The notes below the pieces were generated by a model. It did not search any database and was not told the origin of the DNA. It saw only the letters and a program-made list of their open reading frames with translations. 11,629 nucleotides of DNA, from NCBI GenBank assembly GCA_021782065.1, contig JAJXVQ010000028.1, positions 1 to 11,629 of the forward strand, given 5' to 3'. Position 1 is the first letter of the stretch. Each line of letters starts with the position of its first letter. Shown here piece after piece: positions 1-6,642 of the stretch. Source of the DNA: Pseudomonadota bacterium. Its GTDB lineage: Bacteria > Pseudomonadota > Gammaproteobacteria > UBA1113. A program made the translations under genes and the position numbers.

Positions 1-57
1 TTCCTCTTGGATCTGGATATTGAAGATGAAGAGGTGGAGGAAGAAGAGGTCGCATAA
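1..57 (+). CDS. 3' end of an unidentified gene with an acidic tail
   Basis: Frame 1 is open from the window edge and reads 18 codons to a TAA at 55-57. The visible residues end in a strongly acidic run (ED-EEVEEEE) closing with Val-Ala. Nothing in this short tail allows a family assignment. In many gammaproteobacteria the gene before csrA is alaS or an aspartokinase gene, but this tail does not show either. No terminator is visible between it and csrA, so csrA could be read through from it. Confidence 0.5.
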   Translation, partial: FLLDLDIEDEEVEEEEVA

Positions 58-113
58 TACTATTTTATTCTATTTAACTATCAACCCATTTTTATTTTTT
101 AAGGAGAATCTGT

Positions 114-314
114 ATGTTAATTTTAACCCGTAATCTAGGCGAAACCATCATCATCGGTGACGATGTCACCATTTCTGTGTTGGGGATCCAAGGTAGTCAA
201 GTTCGCTTGGGCATCAATGCCCCTAAAGACACCAGCGTACACCGACTAGAAATATATCAACGCATTCAAAATGAAAAAAACAAAGCACTAGAAGAAGAAA
301 AAGAATTCGAATGA
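114..314 (+). CDS. csrA: Carbon storage regulator CsrA (RsmA)
   Basis: CsrA is a small homodimeric RNA-binding protein that binds GGA motifs in mRNA leaders and changes translation and stability, acting in the cytoplasm as a global regulator of metabolism, motility and virulence. The 66 residues match the family closely: the MLILTR start, [18 protein letters not shown] and VHR-EIYQRI blocks. The RNA-contact residues Leu4 and Arg44 are present. The usual length is about 60-65 residues; here the C-terminal tail (52-66) is unusually rich in Lys and Glu and is not conserved. AAGGAG at 101-106 sits 7 bases before the ATG. The strong terminator at 334-388 ends the unit. No good sigma-70 promoter is visible in 58-113, so transcription may start upstream of the window. 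Confidence 0.96.
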   Translation: MLILTRNLGETIIIGDDVTISVLGIQGSQVRLGINAPKDTSVHRLEIYQRIQNEKNKALEEEKEFE

Positions 315-333
315 TTCTTTTGTCCCGCCCGAC

Positions 334-388
334 AAACCCTACCCTCCTTTTGCGTTAGCGCAGAAGGAGGGAATTATAGGGTTTTTTT
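334..388 (+). terminator. Rho-independent terminator after csrA
   Basis: A long stem is visible in three segments: AAACCCTA (334-341) with TAGGGTTT (377-384), CCCTCCTT (342-349) with AAGGAGGG (364-371), and TGCG/CGCA closing a TTAG loop (351-362). The only large defect is a five-base bulge (372-376). A run of seven T (382-388) follows, and its first three bases also belong to the outer stem. The AAGGAGGG inside the stem looks like a ribosome binding site but has no start codon at the right distance. Confidence 0.9.
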
Positions 389-400
389 AATAAAATTCCG

Positions 401-456
401 AAACCGATAGCCACCATTCTAAATGGTGTGATAATATAAAGCATAGAGTTCGGTTT
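401..456. other. Stem-loop with an inner hairpin
   Basis: AAACCGA (401-407) can pair with TCGGTTT (450-456). Inside lies a perfect 7-bp hairpin, CACCATT (412-418) with AATGGTG (422-428), on a CTA loop. The region lies between the csrA terminator and a small ORF and encodes no recognisable protein. It could be part of a small RNA, a structured leader or a degraded repeat; the sequence alone does not decide. The strand is not known. Confidence 0.4.
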
Positions 457-478
457 GTAGAAACAATACACTTTCTAT

Positions 479-505
479 GGTTCACGCGCTATTATACGCG
501 CAACC
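479..505. other. Palindromic hairpin holding a two-way -10-like box
   Basis: GGTT (479-482) pairs with AACC (502-505) and CGCG (485-488) with CGCG (497-500). The loop contains TATTAT on the plus strand (490-495) and a perfect TATAAT on the minus strand (491-496). No convincing -35 box is seen at the proper distance on either strand, so promoter activity is only a possibility. The hairpin ends just before the AAAGGAG at 508-514. Confidence 0.3.
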
Positions 506-519
506 GTAAAGGAGATTTT

Positions 520-597
520 ATGGTGGGGCGTAAAACGGAGAAGCCTAGACTAATGCGCAGTTGCAAGTGTTCCATTTCTTTGGCGCAACTTTCCTAG
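520..597 (+). CDS. Possible 25-residue small protein
   Basis: An ATG at 520 follows AAAGGAG (508-514) at a 5-base spacing, a near-ideal ribosome binding site. The frame runs 25 codons to TAG at 595-597. The peptide starts Met-Val-Gly-Arg-Lys-Thr-Glu-Lys, is basic in its first half and has two cysteines in a Cys-Lys-Cys group; it has no membrane segment. I recognise no family. Its stop overlaps the stop of the convergent DUF2442 gene. AGTTGC (559-564) and GCAACT (585-590) inside the ORF form an inverted repeat, so the stretch could instead be the 3' part of a structured RNA. Confidence 0.3.
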   Translation: MVGRKTEKPRLMRSCKCSISLAQLS

Positions 598-854
598 TGA
601 TTTTCATTTCCCAAATTCTCATAAAGATAACTCGGCGCTAAATCAGCCCCATTGGCCCAGCAAATGGTGCCAATATCGGGATTGACGGTTACAGAGTTAA
701 AAAAAGTTTTATCTTTTAACGACGCAAACACACCGACAAAGGGAACCAATTTAGCAATATCCAGTTCGCCCGCTTTGCCATCGGCAAATTGCACATATAG
801 ACGATAATCGTCTAGAACTTTTACTTTAACAACGTCAACATCATAGGTACACAT
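594..854 (-). CDS. DUF2442 family protein, likely partner of the DUF4160 protein
   Basis: The 86-residue product matches the DUF2442 pattern: a V-VKVLDDYRLYVQFADGK beta-rich start, a GELDIAKLVPF...F-SLKD-FFNSV middle and the family ending around TICWANGADLAPSYLYE. I place the start at the ATG at 852-854. The frame stays open further upstream, but that extra part lies inside the DUF4160 gene in another frame and does not resemble the family. GGAG at 863-866 (read on the minus strand), within the last codons of DUF4160, serves as ribosome binding site. Only 5 bases separate the two genes, so they are probably cotranscribed and translationally coupled. DUF2442 proteins often sit directly beside DUF4160 proteins in small mobile-looking cassettes. 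An antitoxin-like role is an inference; the molecular function is unknown. Confidence 0.88.
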   Translation of the reverse strand: MCTYDVDVVKVKVLDDYRLYVQFADGKAGELDIAKLVPFVGVFASLKDKTFFNSVTVNPDIGTICWANGADLAPSYLYENLGNENH

Positions 855-859
855 AATAT

Positions 860-1120
860 TTACTCCAGTGGGGCGATAGGGTGTAAGTCGTGAAACTCTT
901 TCGCCAAATTCCAATTTTCTAGCAATTCTTGTTGATGCAAGCTCACCCATTCCATGACTAAGCCTAATACCTTAGGGGGTAACTTCCCCTTCAATAGGGC
1001 GAGATCAGTAATCGCAAACGCGGCCCTATATTCATTATAGCGCACATGAAAATGAGGTGGGTTATGTTCTTGATAATACATGACAATAACCATTCCCAAA
1101 AATCGACTCATCTCAGGCAT
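860..1120 (-). CDS. DUF4160 family protein, possible toxin-like partner
   Basis: The 86-residue product fits DUF4160 along its full length: an M-E-SRFLGMVI-MYY start, the hallmark EHNPPHFHVRY (about residues 18-28), an A-DL-LLKGKLP block, the VMEW--LH--ELLENW helix (about 56-70) and the terminal P-APLE. The clustered His residues in HFH could bind metal or be catalytic, but no activity is known to me. AAAGG (1128-1132) lies 7 bases before the ATG, and an extended -10 promoter is found at 1154-1183. It is the first gene of a two-gene unit with DUF2442. Small size, pairing and tight coupling resemble a type II toxin-antitoxin module; which partner would be the toxin is not shown by the sequence. 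Confidence 0.88.
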   Translation of the reverse strand: MPEMSRFLGMVIVMYYQEHNPPHFHVRYNEYRAAFAITDLALLKGKLPPKVLGLVMEWVSLHQQELLENWNLAKEFHDLHPIAPLE

Positions 1121-1153
1121 ACAATACCTTTAAAAGAATAAAAATATGGTGGC

Positions 1154-1183
1154 ATTATAACATTTTTTAATTGACACTGTGAA
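1154..1183 (-). promoter_or_regulatory. Sigma-70 promoter of the DUF4160-DUF2442 unit
   Basis: On the minus strand a perfect TATAAT (1154-1159) is preceded by TG one base upstream, giving an extended -10. TTCACA (1178-1183) lies 18 bases upstream and matches the -35 consensus at five of six positions. The -10 box is 34 bases before the DUF4160 start codon. The boxes are seen directly; activity is inferred. Confidence 0.75.
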
Positions 1184-1217
1184 TTTGGTGAGCAAATGAG
1201 TAAAAAATAGACTCTCT

Positions 1218-1406
1218 TTATTTACGCATCAACAACTTTAAAATCCTTTTGAGCGTTCTATTCCGTACGAAGGGCATCGGGGGTGCTTTTTTAGTGGCTT
1301 CTTGTATGTTGGCATTAAGGATTGATTTTAGAGTGATTTTGTTTACGCTAACCTTCCCAGTCTTTGGGCTTATATTTATGCGTAGTTTTGGAAATTTAAT
1401 TGCCAT
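1218..1406 (-). CDS. Very basic 62-residue protein of unknown function
   Basis: The ORF starts at an ATG 5 bases after TGGAGGA (1412-1418 on the minus strand), an excellent ribosome binding site, which is the main argument that it is real. The 62 residues contain 11 Lys and 5 Arg but only one acidic residue (Glu36), a net charge near +15. The N-terminal half alternates hydrophobic and basic residues (IKFPKLRINI...). A Pro-rich linker (APPMPF, 41-46) leads to a C-terminal segment, residues 50-62 (RTLKRILKLLMRK), that would form a cationic amphipathic helix. There is no signal peptide or clear membrane span. I do not recognise a family. It could bind nucleic acid or ribosomes, or act on membranes. 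It lies downstream of tRNA-Phe on the same strand and upstream of, but separate from, the DUF4160 promoter. Confidence 0.6.
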   Translation of the reverse strand: MAIKFPKLRINISPKTGKVSVNKITLKSILNANIQEATKKAPPMPFVRNRTLKRILKLLMRK

Positions 1407-1539
1407 TTTTCCTCCAAATTGTTAGAAATCCTTCCCGCTGTTCTGATGTGCTAGAGGCCTAATATCTAAAATCCGTAGCACCCGCGTAGCACAGGCAAAT
1501 TCAGCACATTTTAGACTTCACGTAAGTCGTTGATTTATA

Positions 1540-1615
<76 letters not shown>

Positions 1616-1635
1616 ATAAATGCGGTAAGGGGTAT

Positions 1636-1665
1636 ATTAGACCTTGACTGGGGGGGCGGAGTCAA
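1636..1665 (-). promoter_or_regulatory. Promoter of tRNA-Phe
   Basis: On the minus strand TTGACT (1660-1665) is followed after 18 bases by TCTAAT (1636-1641); each box differs from consensus at one position. The stretch just downstream of the -10 is C-rich (ACCCCTTACCGC), as in stable-RNA promoters under stringent (ppGpp/DksA) control. That control is an inference, but dksA is the next gene on the other side. Confidence 0.7.
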
Positions 1666-1666
1666 G
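1643..1666. repeat. Inverted repeat across the tRNA-Phe promoter spacer
   Basis: CTTGACT (1643-1649) and AGTCAAG (1660-1666) form a perfect 7-bp inverted repeat around a ten-base G-rich centre with seven consecutive G. One arm contains the -35 box of the tRNA-Phe promoter and the other lies in its spacer. It could be an operator or a chance product of duplicated -35-like boxes. Confidence 0.5.
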
Positions 1667-1809
1667 AGGTAGATACGCAAAAATAGTATAACTAAGCTTA
1701 TTTAGCTCTAAAAATCGCTACTTCGTTCATATTTAAAGCTATTTTAGGTGTAATGCTGCAAAAAGGTTAATAAAAGCGCAAGAAAAGACTGGTGGAAAGA
1801 GCCCATACC

Positions 1810-1818
1810 TGCTATGCT
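1810..1818 (+). promoter_or_regulatory. Weak candidate promoter for dksA
   Basis: TGCTATGCT forms an extended -10 (TG at 1810-1811, TATGCT at 1813-1818), about 70 bases before the dksA start. No good -35 is visible. Elsewhere in 1667-1889 I see only AT-rich sequence, a GATAAT at 1830-1835 without a -35 box, and a small ACGCA/TGCGT hairpin (1847-1859) in the leader. Confidence 0.25.
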
Positions 1819-1889
1819 TACGCATTAACGATAATGACTATTTTTTACGCACTTTGCGTTGAGCACAGTCTTTACATTAGGAGTCAATC

Positions 1890-2348
1890 ATGTCCAGAAA
1901 ATTGGCACAAGAAATGGCCGCTACCACCAGTGTAGTCGGTTTACCCGGTATAGCCCCGTACCAGGCTAAAAAAAACGAAAAATACATGAGCGAAGGACAA
2001 CAACAGCATTTTCGTGTTATATTAGAGGCGATCAAAAAGCAATTGATGGAGGGCAGTGATGCCACCGTTGAACGGCTGCGTGGCGGCGACAGGGAGTTGG
2101 CAGATCCTGCCGATCAAGCTACTCACGAAGAAATCGTTGCCTTGATGCTGCGCGCTAGCGATCGTGAAGGCAAATTGTTACGTAAAACGGAAGAAGCATT
2201 ACAGCGTTTGGGCGATGGCGAATATGGCTATTGCGAAAGCTGTGGTGAAGAGATCGGCATTCGACGTTTGGAAGCGAGACCTGCGGCGACTTTGTGCATC
2301 GATTGCAAGACATTAGATGAAATTCGTGAAAAACAGAGAGGAAGCTAA
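1890..2348 (+). CDS. dksA: RNA polymerase-binding transcription factor DksA
   Basis: DksA enters the secondary channel of RNA polymerase and, with ppGpp, lowers stable-RNA transcription and activates amino-acid biosynthesis promoters. The 152 residues match E. coli DksA (151) in length and layout: an N-terminal helical part (1-32), a coiled-coil hairpin (about 33-110) and a C-terminal zinc finger. The coiled-coil tip carries Asp72, Asp75 and Ala77 (DPADQA), equivalent to E. coli Asp71, Asp74 and Ala76, which are needed for activity. The zinc ligands are Cys115, Cys118, Cys136 and Cys139, so this is the full zinc-dependent form. TTAGGAG (1877-1883) precedes the ATG. The desaturase gene starts 3 bases after its stop, so dksA heads a probable four-gene unit. 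Confidence 0.97.
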   Translation: MSRKLAQEMAATTSVVGLPGIAPYQAKKNEKYMSEGQQQHFRVILEAIKKQLMEGSDATVERLRGGDRELADPADQATHEEIVALMLRASDREGKLLRKTEEALQRLGDGEYGYCESCGEEIGIRRLEARPAATLCIDCKTLDEIREKQRGS

Positions 2349-2351
2349 ATC

Positions 2352-3533
2352 ATGACCTATTTTTATGGTTTGTTGAATTTGTCACTATGGCAATACATTG
2401 TCGTCACCTTGGTGCTAATGCACGTTACTGTTATTTGCATTACACTTTATTTACATAGAACTGCTGCACATAGCGCTTTAGAATTGCATCCTATCGCAGC
2501 ACATTTTTTTAGATTTTGGTTGTGGTTTGCTACCGCCACAGTCACCAAGGAATGGGTGGCGATACATCGCAAACACCATTCTACCAGTGACACAGAAGCC
2601 GATCCCCATAGCCCCCAAATTTATGGCTTGAAAAAAGTGATGACACAAGGTTATGAACTCTATAAAAAAGAATCAAAGAATAAAGAGACCATCAGCCGTT
2701 ATGGCCAGGGAACACCCGATGACTGGATAGAACGTCATATCTATACACCGCACAGCAGTTTGGGTATAGCTATTTTGTTTGTACTGGATTTAGTATTATT
2801 TGGTGTACCGGGTATCACGATTTGGGCAATACAAATGATGACTCAGCCCGTATTAGCTGCGGGTATCATCAATGGTATGGGCCATTTTATTGGCTATAGA
2901 AACTTTGAGACGCCAGATGCATCTACCAATGTTATGCCCTGGGGCATCATAGCGGGTGGGGAAGAGCTGCATAACAATCACCATGCCTTTGGTGCTTCGG
3001 CAAAACTATCGGTCCGTAAGTTTGAGTTTGATATCGGTTGGGTGTACATACGCGCATTACAATTTTTTAAACTGGCAAAGCCCAGACGTGTTATACCGAA
3101 ATTGGAACAGAGTGATTTTTCCAAGGATATTGACGTAAGTACCTTAACGGCTATCATCACCCATAGGTTTCAGTTGTTAAAACAATATGGCGAAATGGTG
3201 ATACAACCCATTGTGCGTCATCAAATGAGCAAAGACAAAGAAAGGCGTCAATTGTGGCGTCAAGCGCAAGTTTGGTTAAATCGCAACGACGATCGCAGCA
3301 TCGATGCTAACAGTCGTAAAAGCATGCAGGCCTTGGTGTCTTCTTGTAATGAGTTACATACAGTCTATCAATACAAGCTGCGTTTACAAAATATTTGGAC
3401 TAAGACAGTAAACAATAATGCAGAATTGGTACAACAATTAAAACAGTGGTGCATCGATGCTGAAAAGGCTGGTATTCAAACGCTACGACAATTTTCCCTA
3501 AAACTGACGACGCTGAGTATTGCGAACGAATGA
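2352..3533 (+). CDS. Membrane fatty acid desaturase (DesA-like, delta-9 type)
   Basis: An integral-membrane di-iron enzyme that puts a cis double bond into acyl chains of phospholipids or acyl-CoA, raising membrane fluidity. The three histidine boxes are intact: HRTAAH (35-40), HRKHH (72-76) and HNNHH (207-211), plus the [13 protein letters not shown] segment (174-186) usual in the delta-9 acyl desaturase family. Hydrophobic stretches near 12-34, 48-64 and 137-175 would form the membrane part. The C-terminal 150 residues (about 245-393) are polar, charged and probably helical, similar to the long form found in Pseudomonas DesA. It starts 3 bases after dksA, with GAGAGG at the end of dksA as ribosome binding site, and its TGA overlaps the glyQ ATG (ATGA at 3530-3533). 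Such coupling to a tRNA synthetase is unexpected. The exact acyl substrate cannot be told from the sequence. Confidence 0.9.
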   Translation: MTYFYGLLNLSLWQYIVVTLVLMHVTVICITLYLHRTAAHSALELHPIAAHFFRFWLWFATATVTKEWVAIHRKHHSTSDTEADPHSPQIYGLKKVMTQGYELYKKESKNKETISRYGQGTPDDWIERHIYTPHSSLGIAILFVLDLVLFGVPGITIWAIQMMTQPVLAAGIINGMGHFIGYRNFETPDASTNVMPWGIIAGGEELHNNHHAFGASAKLSVRKFEFDIGWVYIRALQFFKLAKPRRVIPKLEQSDFSKDIDVSTLTAIITHRFQLLKQYGEMVIQPIVRHQMSKDKERRQLWRQAQVWLNRNDDRSIDANSRKSMQALVSSCNELHTVYQYKLRLQNIWTKTVNNNAELVQQLKQWCIDAEKAGIQTLRQFSLKLTTLSIANE

Positions 3534-4438
3534 CGGTGCAACGACTCAGTTTCCAGGCCATTATTCAAAAACTACAGCAGTTTTGGCAAGAGCAATCTTG
3601 CCTCATACTGCAACCTTTGGATCTAGAAGTGGGGGCAGGGACTTTCCACCCACAGACTTTTTTGAAATCTATAGGCCCTGAGCCTTGGGCCGCAGTCTAT
3701 GTACAACCCTGTAGACGCCCTACTGATGGTCGTTATGGGCAAAACCCCAATCGAGTACAACATTATTATCAACTGCAAGTCATTTTAAAACCCTCGCCCT
3801 TGAATATCCAAGAGCTGTATTTGGATTCATTGCGCGCTTTGGGTATCGATCCACTCGTACACGATATTCGTTTTGTGGAAGACAATTGGGCTTCCCCTAC
3901 GTTAGGAGCCTGGGGTTTAGGCTGGGAAGTGTGGCAAGATGGCATGGAAGTCAGTCAATTTACCTATTTTCAACAAACCGGCGGATTAGATTGCAGCCCT
4001 GTTACGGGCGAATTGACCTATGGTTTAGAACGTTTAGCCATGTACTTACAAGGCGTGAATAGCATTTTTGATATCGTATGGCATGAAGGACCTTCTGGCC
4101 CCATCTATTATGGCGATATTTTTCTGCAAAATGAAGAAGAAATGTCCCGTTACAATTTCGAATGCGCCGATGTAGACGCCTTATTTAAACAATTTGAATA
4201 TTATGAAACAGAAGGGCCGCGCTTATTAGAAATGGGATTGGTATTACCCTCCTATGAAATGGCCATTAAGGCCTCGCATGTATTTAATCTATTAGATGCG
4301 CGCCACGCCATTTCAGTTACGGAGCGACAGGGTTATATTTTACGTTTGCGTACTTTAACCGTGGAGATTGCCAATCGTTATTATGCATTACGTGAAGAGC
4401 AAGGCTTTCCTTTACTTAAAGTACAGAAGAAAGGGTAG
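3530..4438 (+). CDS. glyQ: Glycyl-tRNA synthetase alpha subunit
   Basis: GlyQ is the catalytic class II subunit of the alpha2-beta2 bacterial glycyl-tRNA synthetase; it activates glycine with ATP for transfer to tRNA-Gly. The 302 residues align over the full length with E. coli GlyQ (303): [86 protein letters not shown] and the C-terminal [19 protein letters not shown]. The ATG lies within the desaturase stop (4-base overlap), so translation is probably coupled. No T-box leader precedes it. Compared with E. coli, a few residues are missing near the N-terminus, which is normal variation. Confidence 0.97.
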   Translation: MTVQRLSFQAIIQKLQQFWQEQSCLILQPLDLEVGAGTFHPQTFLKSIGPEPWAAVYVQPCRRPTDGRYGQNPNRVQHYYQLQVILKPSPLNIQELYLDSLRALGIDPLVHDIRFVEDNWASPTLGAWGLGWEVWQDGMEVSQFTYFQQTGGLDCSPVTGELTYGLERLAMYLQGVNSIFDIVWHEGPSGPIYYGDIFLQNEEEMSRYNFECADVDALFKQFEYYETEGPRLLEMGLVLPSYEMAIKASHVFNLLDARHAISVTERQGYILRLRTLTVEIANRYYALREEQGFPLLKVQKKG

Positions 4439-4442
4439 CGCC

Positions 4443-6545
4443 ATGTTAACTCATGAAGATTTTTTATTAGAGATTGGTTGTGAAGAATTGCCCGCGCGTG
4501 CGCAAGCCATTTTGATCGAGGCGCTCGTACAGGGTTTTGAAATTGCTTTTGCTCAGCCCGGAATTGCTTTAGAATATAAAAGAATACATCCTTATGTTAC
4601 ACCACGCCGTCTTGCTATCTTAATAGAAGGATTGCAAACGGAAACTTTGTGTAGTGGAGATCAAATAATAAAAGGGCCTCCAGTAAAGGTAGCTATAGAT
4701 GCAAACGGTAACCCTACGACTGCAGGCCTAAGGTTTGCTGAAAAATGCGGCGTGGCTTTTGAACAACTAGACCGTGGTGTAGACTCTAAAGGCGAGTATT
4801 TATATTATCTGACTCAAACTCCCGCGCAAAAAACAGCAGAATTATTGCCCGCTTTATGTGAAAAAATTATCGCAACGCTTCCTATTGCTAAGCGCATGCG
4901 CTGGGGCGCAGGTGATATCAGCTTTGTAAGGCCTGTACATTGGATCGTGTTATTGTTGGGACGTGAAGTCATTCCAGCACAGATTTTAGGACAAAAAAGC
5001 GATCGTCTGACCTATGGCCATCGTTTTCATCACCCACAAGCGATCTCTTTAGAGGAGCCTAAACAGTATGAAAAGTTATTGAAAGAAGCCTATGTGATAG
5101 CCGATGCTATAAAACGAAAGAATGAGATCGAGCGTGGCTTGAAAAAAGTTGTAGCCCTAGTCAAAGGAGAAGCGATCATTAATGGAGAGCTCTTAGATGA
5201 AGTGACGGCGATTGTAGAATGGCCCGTTGCTTTTTTAGGCCAATTTGATGAGCATTTTTTGACGGTGCCGCATCAAGTCTTGATTTTAGCTATGCTAAAG
5301 CATCAAAAGGCATTTTGTGTGTATGATAAAGAACAACGATTGTTACCTTATTTTATGGGTGTGAGCAACATACAAAGCCGCGATCCTGCTGAAGTGGTAC
5401 GCGGTAATGAGCGAGTTATGAATGCACGCTTAGCTGATGCCAAATTCTTTTTTGAGAGCGATTGTAAATATAGCCTAAAATCTATGGGCGAAAAATTAGA
5501 TAAGATTATTTTTCATGTTAAGCTGGGCAGTTTAGGCGAAAAGGCTACACGTATTGCCGGACTGGCTGAAAGCATTGTAAGATCATTAAACAGTGAAATA
5601 TCATTAGGGCTGGATCCTGAAGAGGCTAACAGAGCTGGACTATTGTGTAAAGCAGATCTAGTATCGGATATGGTGGGTGAATTTCCTGAATTGCAAGGCA
5701 TTATGGGGGGTTATTACGCTAAAAGTCATGAAACGACTGACGTAGCAATAGCGATAGGGGAGCATTATCAACCGCGTTTTGCGCTAGATGAATTGCCGCA
5801 ATCGCCTCTAGGTGCTGTGGTTTCTATAGCGGACAAACTGGATACTTTAGTGGGCCTTTTTGCCGTGGGAGAGATCCCTAAGGGCGATAAAGATCCTTAT
5901 GCCTTGCGGCGTTTAGCTTTAGGGGTGCTAAAAATTATCGTGGATAAGCAATGGCCGCTGGATTTATTTCAATTATTGCAAATGGCGATAGTTTTTCATG
6001 GTCGTGGAGTGGATGAGCTTATTTCCCAGAAAACTACAGGGCTTGTCTTTGATTTCATGATGGAGCGTTTTAAATACCATTATATAGAACAAGGCATTAG
6101 GGCTGAAATATTCATGGCTGTGCTGGCAACTCGCTCCGTCAAACCCCATGACTTTGCACTGCGTTTACGTGCAGTACAAGCTTTTTGTGAATTGCCGCAA
6201 AGCGCAGCTTTAGCCGCAGCCAATAAACGCGTGAGCCGTATTTTAGAAAAAGAAGCGGCTAGTTTAGCCGGGCAGAGCGTGCAAGAAACACTGTTAGTGG
6301 AACCCGTTGAAAAAGAATTATGGCAAGCTTTAATGGTTAAAAAACAAGAAGTACAGCCTTTATATAAAGAACAAAAATACGAACAGGCTTTATCAATATT
6401 GGCATCATTGCAACCTGTTATTGATACTTTTTTTGAAAATACGATGGTCATGGCCGAAGATAAAGCGCAACGCTTTAATCGTTTAGCCTTATTGGTAGAA
6501 TTACGCAATCTGTTTTCGGAAGTTGCTGATTTGTCGTGTTTGTAG
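4443..6545 (+). CDS. glyS: Glycyl-tRNA synthetase beta subunit
   Basis: GlyS binds and positions tRNA-Gly for the GlyQ subunit. I choose the ATG at 4443, 4 bases after the glyQ stop and preceded by AAAGG in the last glyQ codons. The reading frame is open further upstream, but the family start is FLLEIGCEELPARA, which begins right after this ATG. The 700-residue product (E. coli 689) shows the expected blocks: TPRRLA, the MRWG-GDISFVRPVHWIVLLLG region, GHRFH, EWPVAFLGQFDE-FL, YFMGVSNI, RGNERVMNARLADAKFFFE, KLGSLGEKA-R, KADLVSDMVGEFPELQG-MGGYYA, DKLDTLVGLFAVGEIPKGDKDPYALRR and a C-terminal anticodon-binding helical domain ending RLALLVELRNLFSEVADLS. It is complete. A hairpin terminator follows at 6604. 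Confidence 0.97.
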   Translation: MLTHEDFLLEIGCEELPARAQAILIEALVQGFEIAFAQPGIALEYKRIHPYVTPRRLAILIEGLQTETLCSGDQIIKGPPVKVAIDANGNPTTAGLRFAEKCGVAFEQLDRGVDSKGEYLYYLTQTPAQKTAELLPALCEKIIATLPIAKRMRWGAGDISFVRPVHWIVLLLGREVIPAQILGQKSDRLTYGHRFHHPQAISLEEPKQYEKLLKEAYVIADAIKRKNEIERGLKKVVALVKGEAIINGELLDEVTAIVEWPVAFLGQFDEHFLTVPHQVLILAMLKHQKAFCVYDKEQRLLPYFMGVSNIQSRDPAEVVRGNERVMNARLADAKFFFESDCKYSLKSMGEKLDKIIFHVKLGSLGEKATRIAGLAESIVRSLNSEISLGLDPEEANRAGLLCKADLVSDMVGEFPELQGIMGGYYAKSHETTDVAIAIGEHYQPRFALDELPQSPLGAVVSIADKLDTLVGLFAVGEIPKGDKDPYALRRLALGVLKIIVDKQWPLDLFQLLQMAIVFHGRGVDELISQKTTGLVFDFMMERFKYHYIEQGIRAEIFMAVLATRSVKPHDFALRLRAVQAFCELPQSAALAAANKRVSRILEKEAASLAGQSVQETLLVEPVEKELWQALMVKKQEVQPLYKEQKYEQALSILASLQPVIDTFFENTMVMAEDKAQRFNRLALLVELRNLFSEVADLSCL

Positions 6546-6603
6546 CTGAATGAGAGATTGTGCTTATAAAATATATATAGTTAAAATTCTCTAATTTTAT
6601 TTG

Positions 6604-6637
6604 ATTGCCCTGAATTACATTGTCAGGGCAATTTTAT
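6604..6637 (+). terminator. Terminator of the dksA-glyS unit
   Basis: ATTGCCCTGA (6604-6613) and TCAGGGCAAT (6623-6632) form a perfect 10-bp stem with a 9-base loop, followed by TTTTATCTTTATT. The poly-T side favours plus-strand termination after glyS. The stem could also weakly stop the convergent transporter transcript, whose stop codon is at 6643, although no T-run follows on that strand. Confidence 0.8.
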
Positions 6638-6642
6638 CTTTA

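Noticed and set aside
389..597. A CsrB/RsmY-type CsrA-sponge RNA next to csrA
   Set aside because: Such RNAs carry many GGA motifs in hairpin loops. Only a couple of GGA are present here and none sits in the predicted loops.
855..950. Upstream extension of the DUF2442 frame to an ATG at 950
   Set aside because: The 32 extra residues overlap the DUF4160 gene in another frame and do not resemble DUF2442. The ATG at 854 has its own ribosome binding site.
1171..1176. A perfect TTGACA on the plus strand
   Set aside because: No -10 box lies at 16-18 bases and no plus-strand gene follows, so it is probably chance.
1514..1528. A 5-bp hairpin after tRNA-Phe as a terminator
   Set aside because: GACTT/AAGTC is short and is followed by TAAAATG without a T-run, too weak to call.
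4368..4442. Upstream extension of the glyS frame to an ATG at 4368
   Set aside because: The extra 25 residues lie inside glyQ in another frame; the family start matches the ATG at 4443.
6080..6508. A 142-codon open frame on the minus strand inside glyS
   Set aside because: It lies wholly antisense to a well-conserved glyS region, has no ribosome binding site that I can see and gives a low-complexity Ser/Ala/Cys/Lys-rich product. It is a shadow of glyS codon use.
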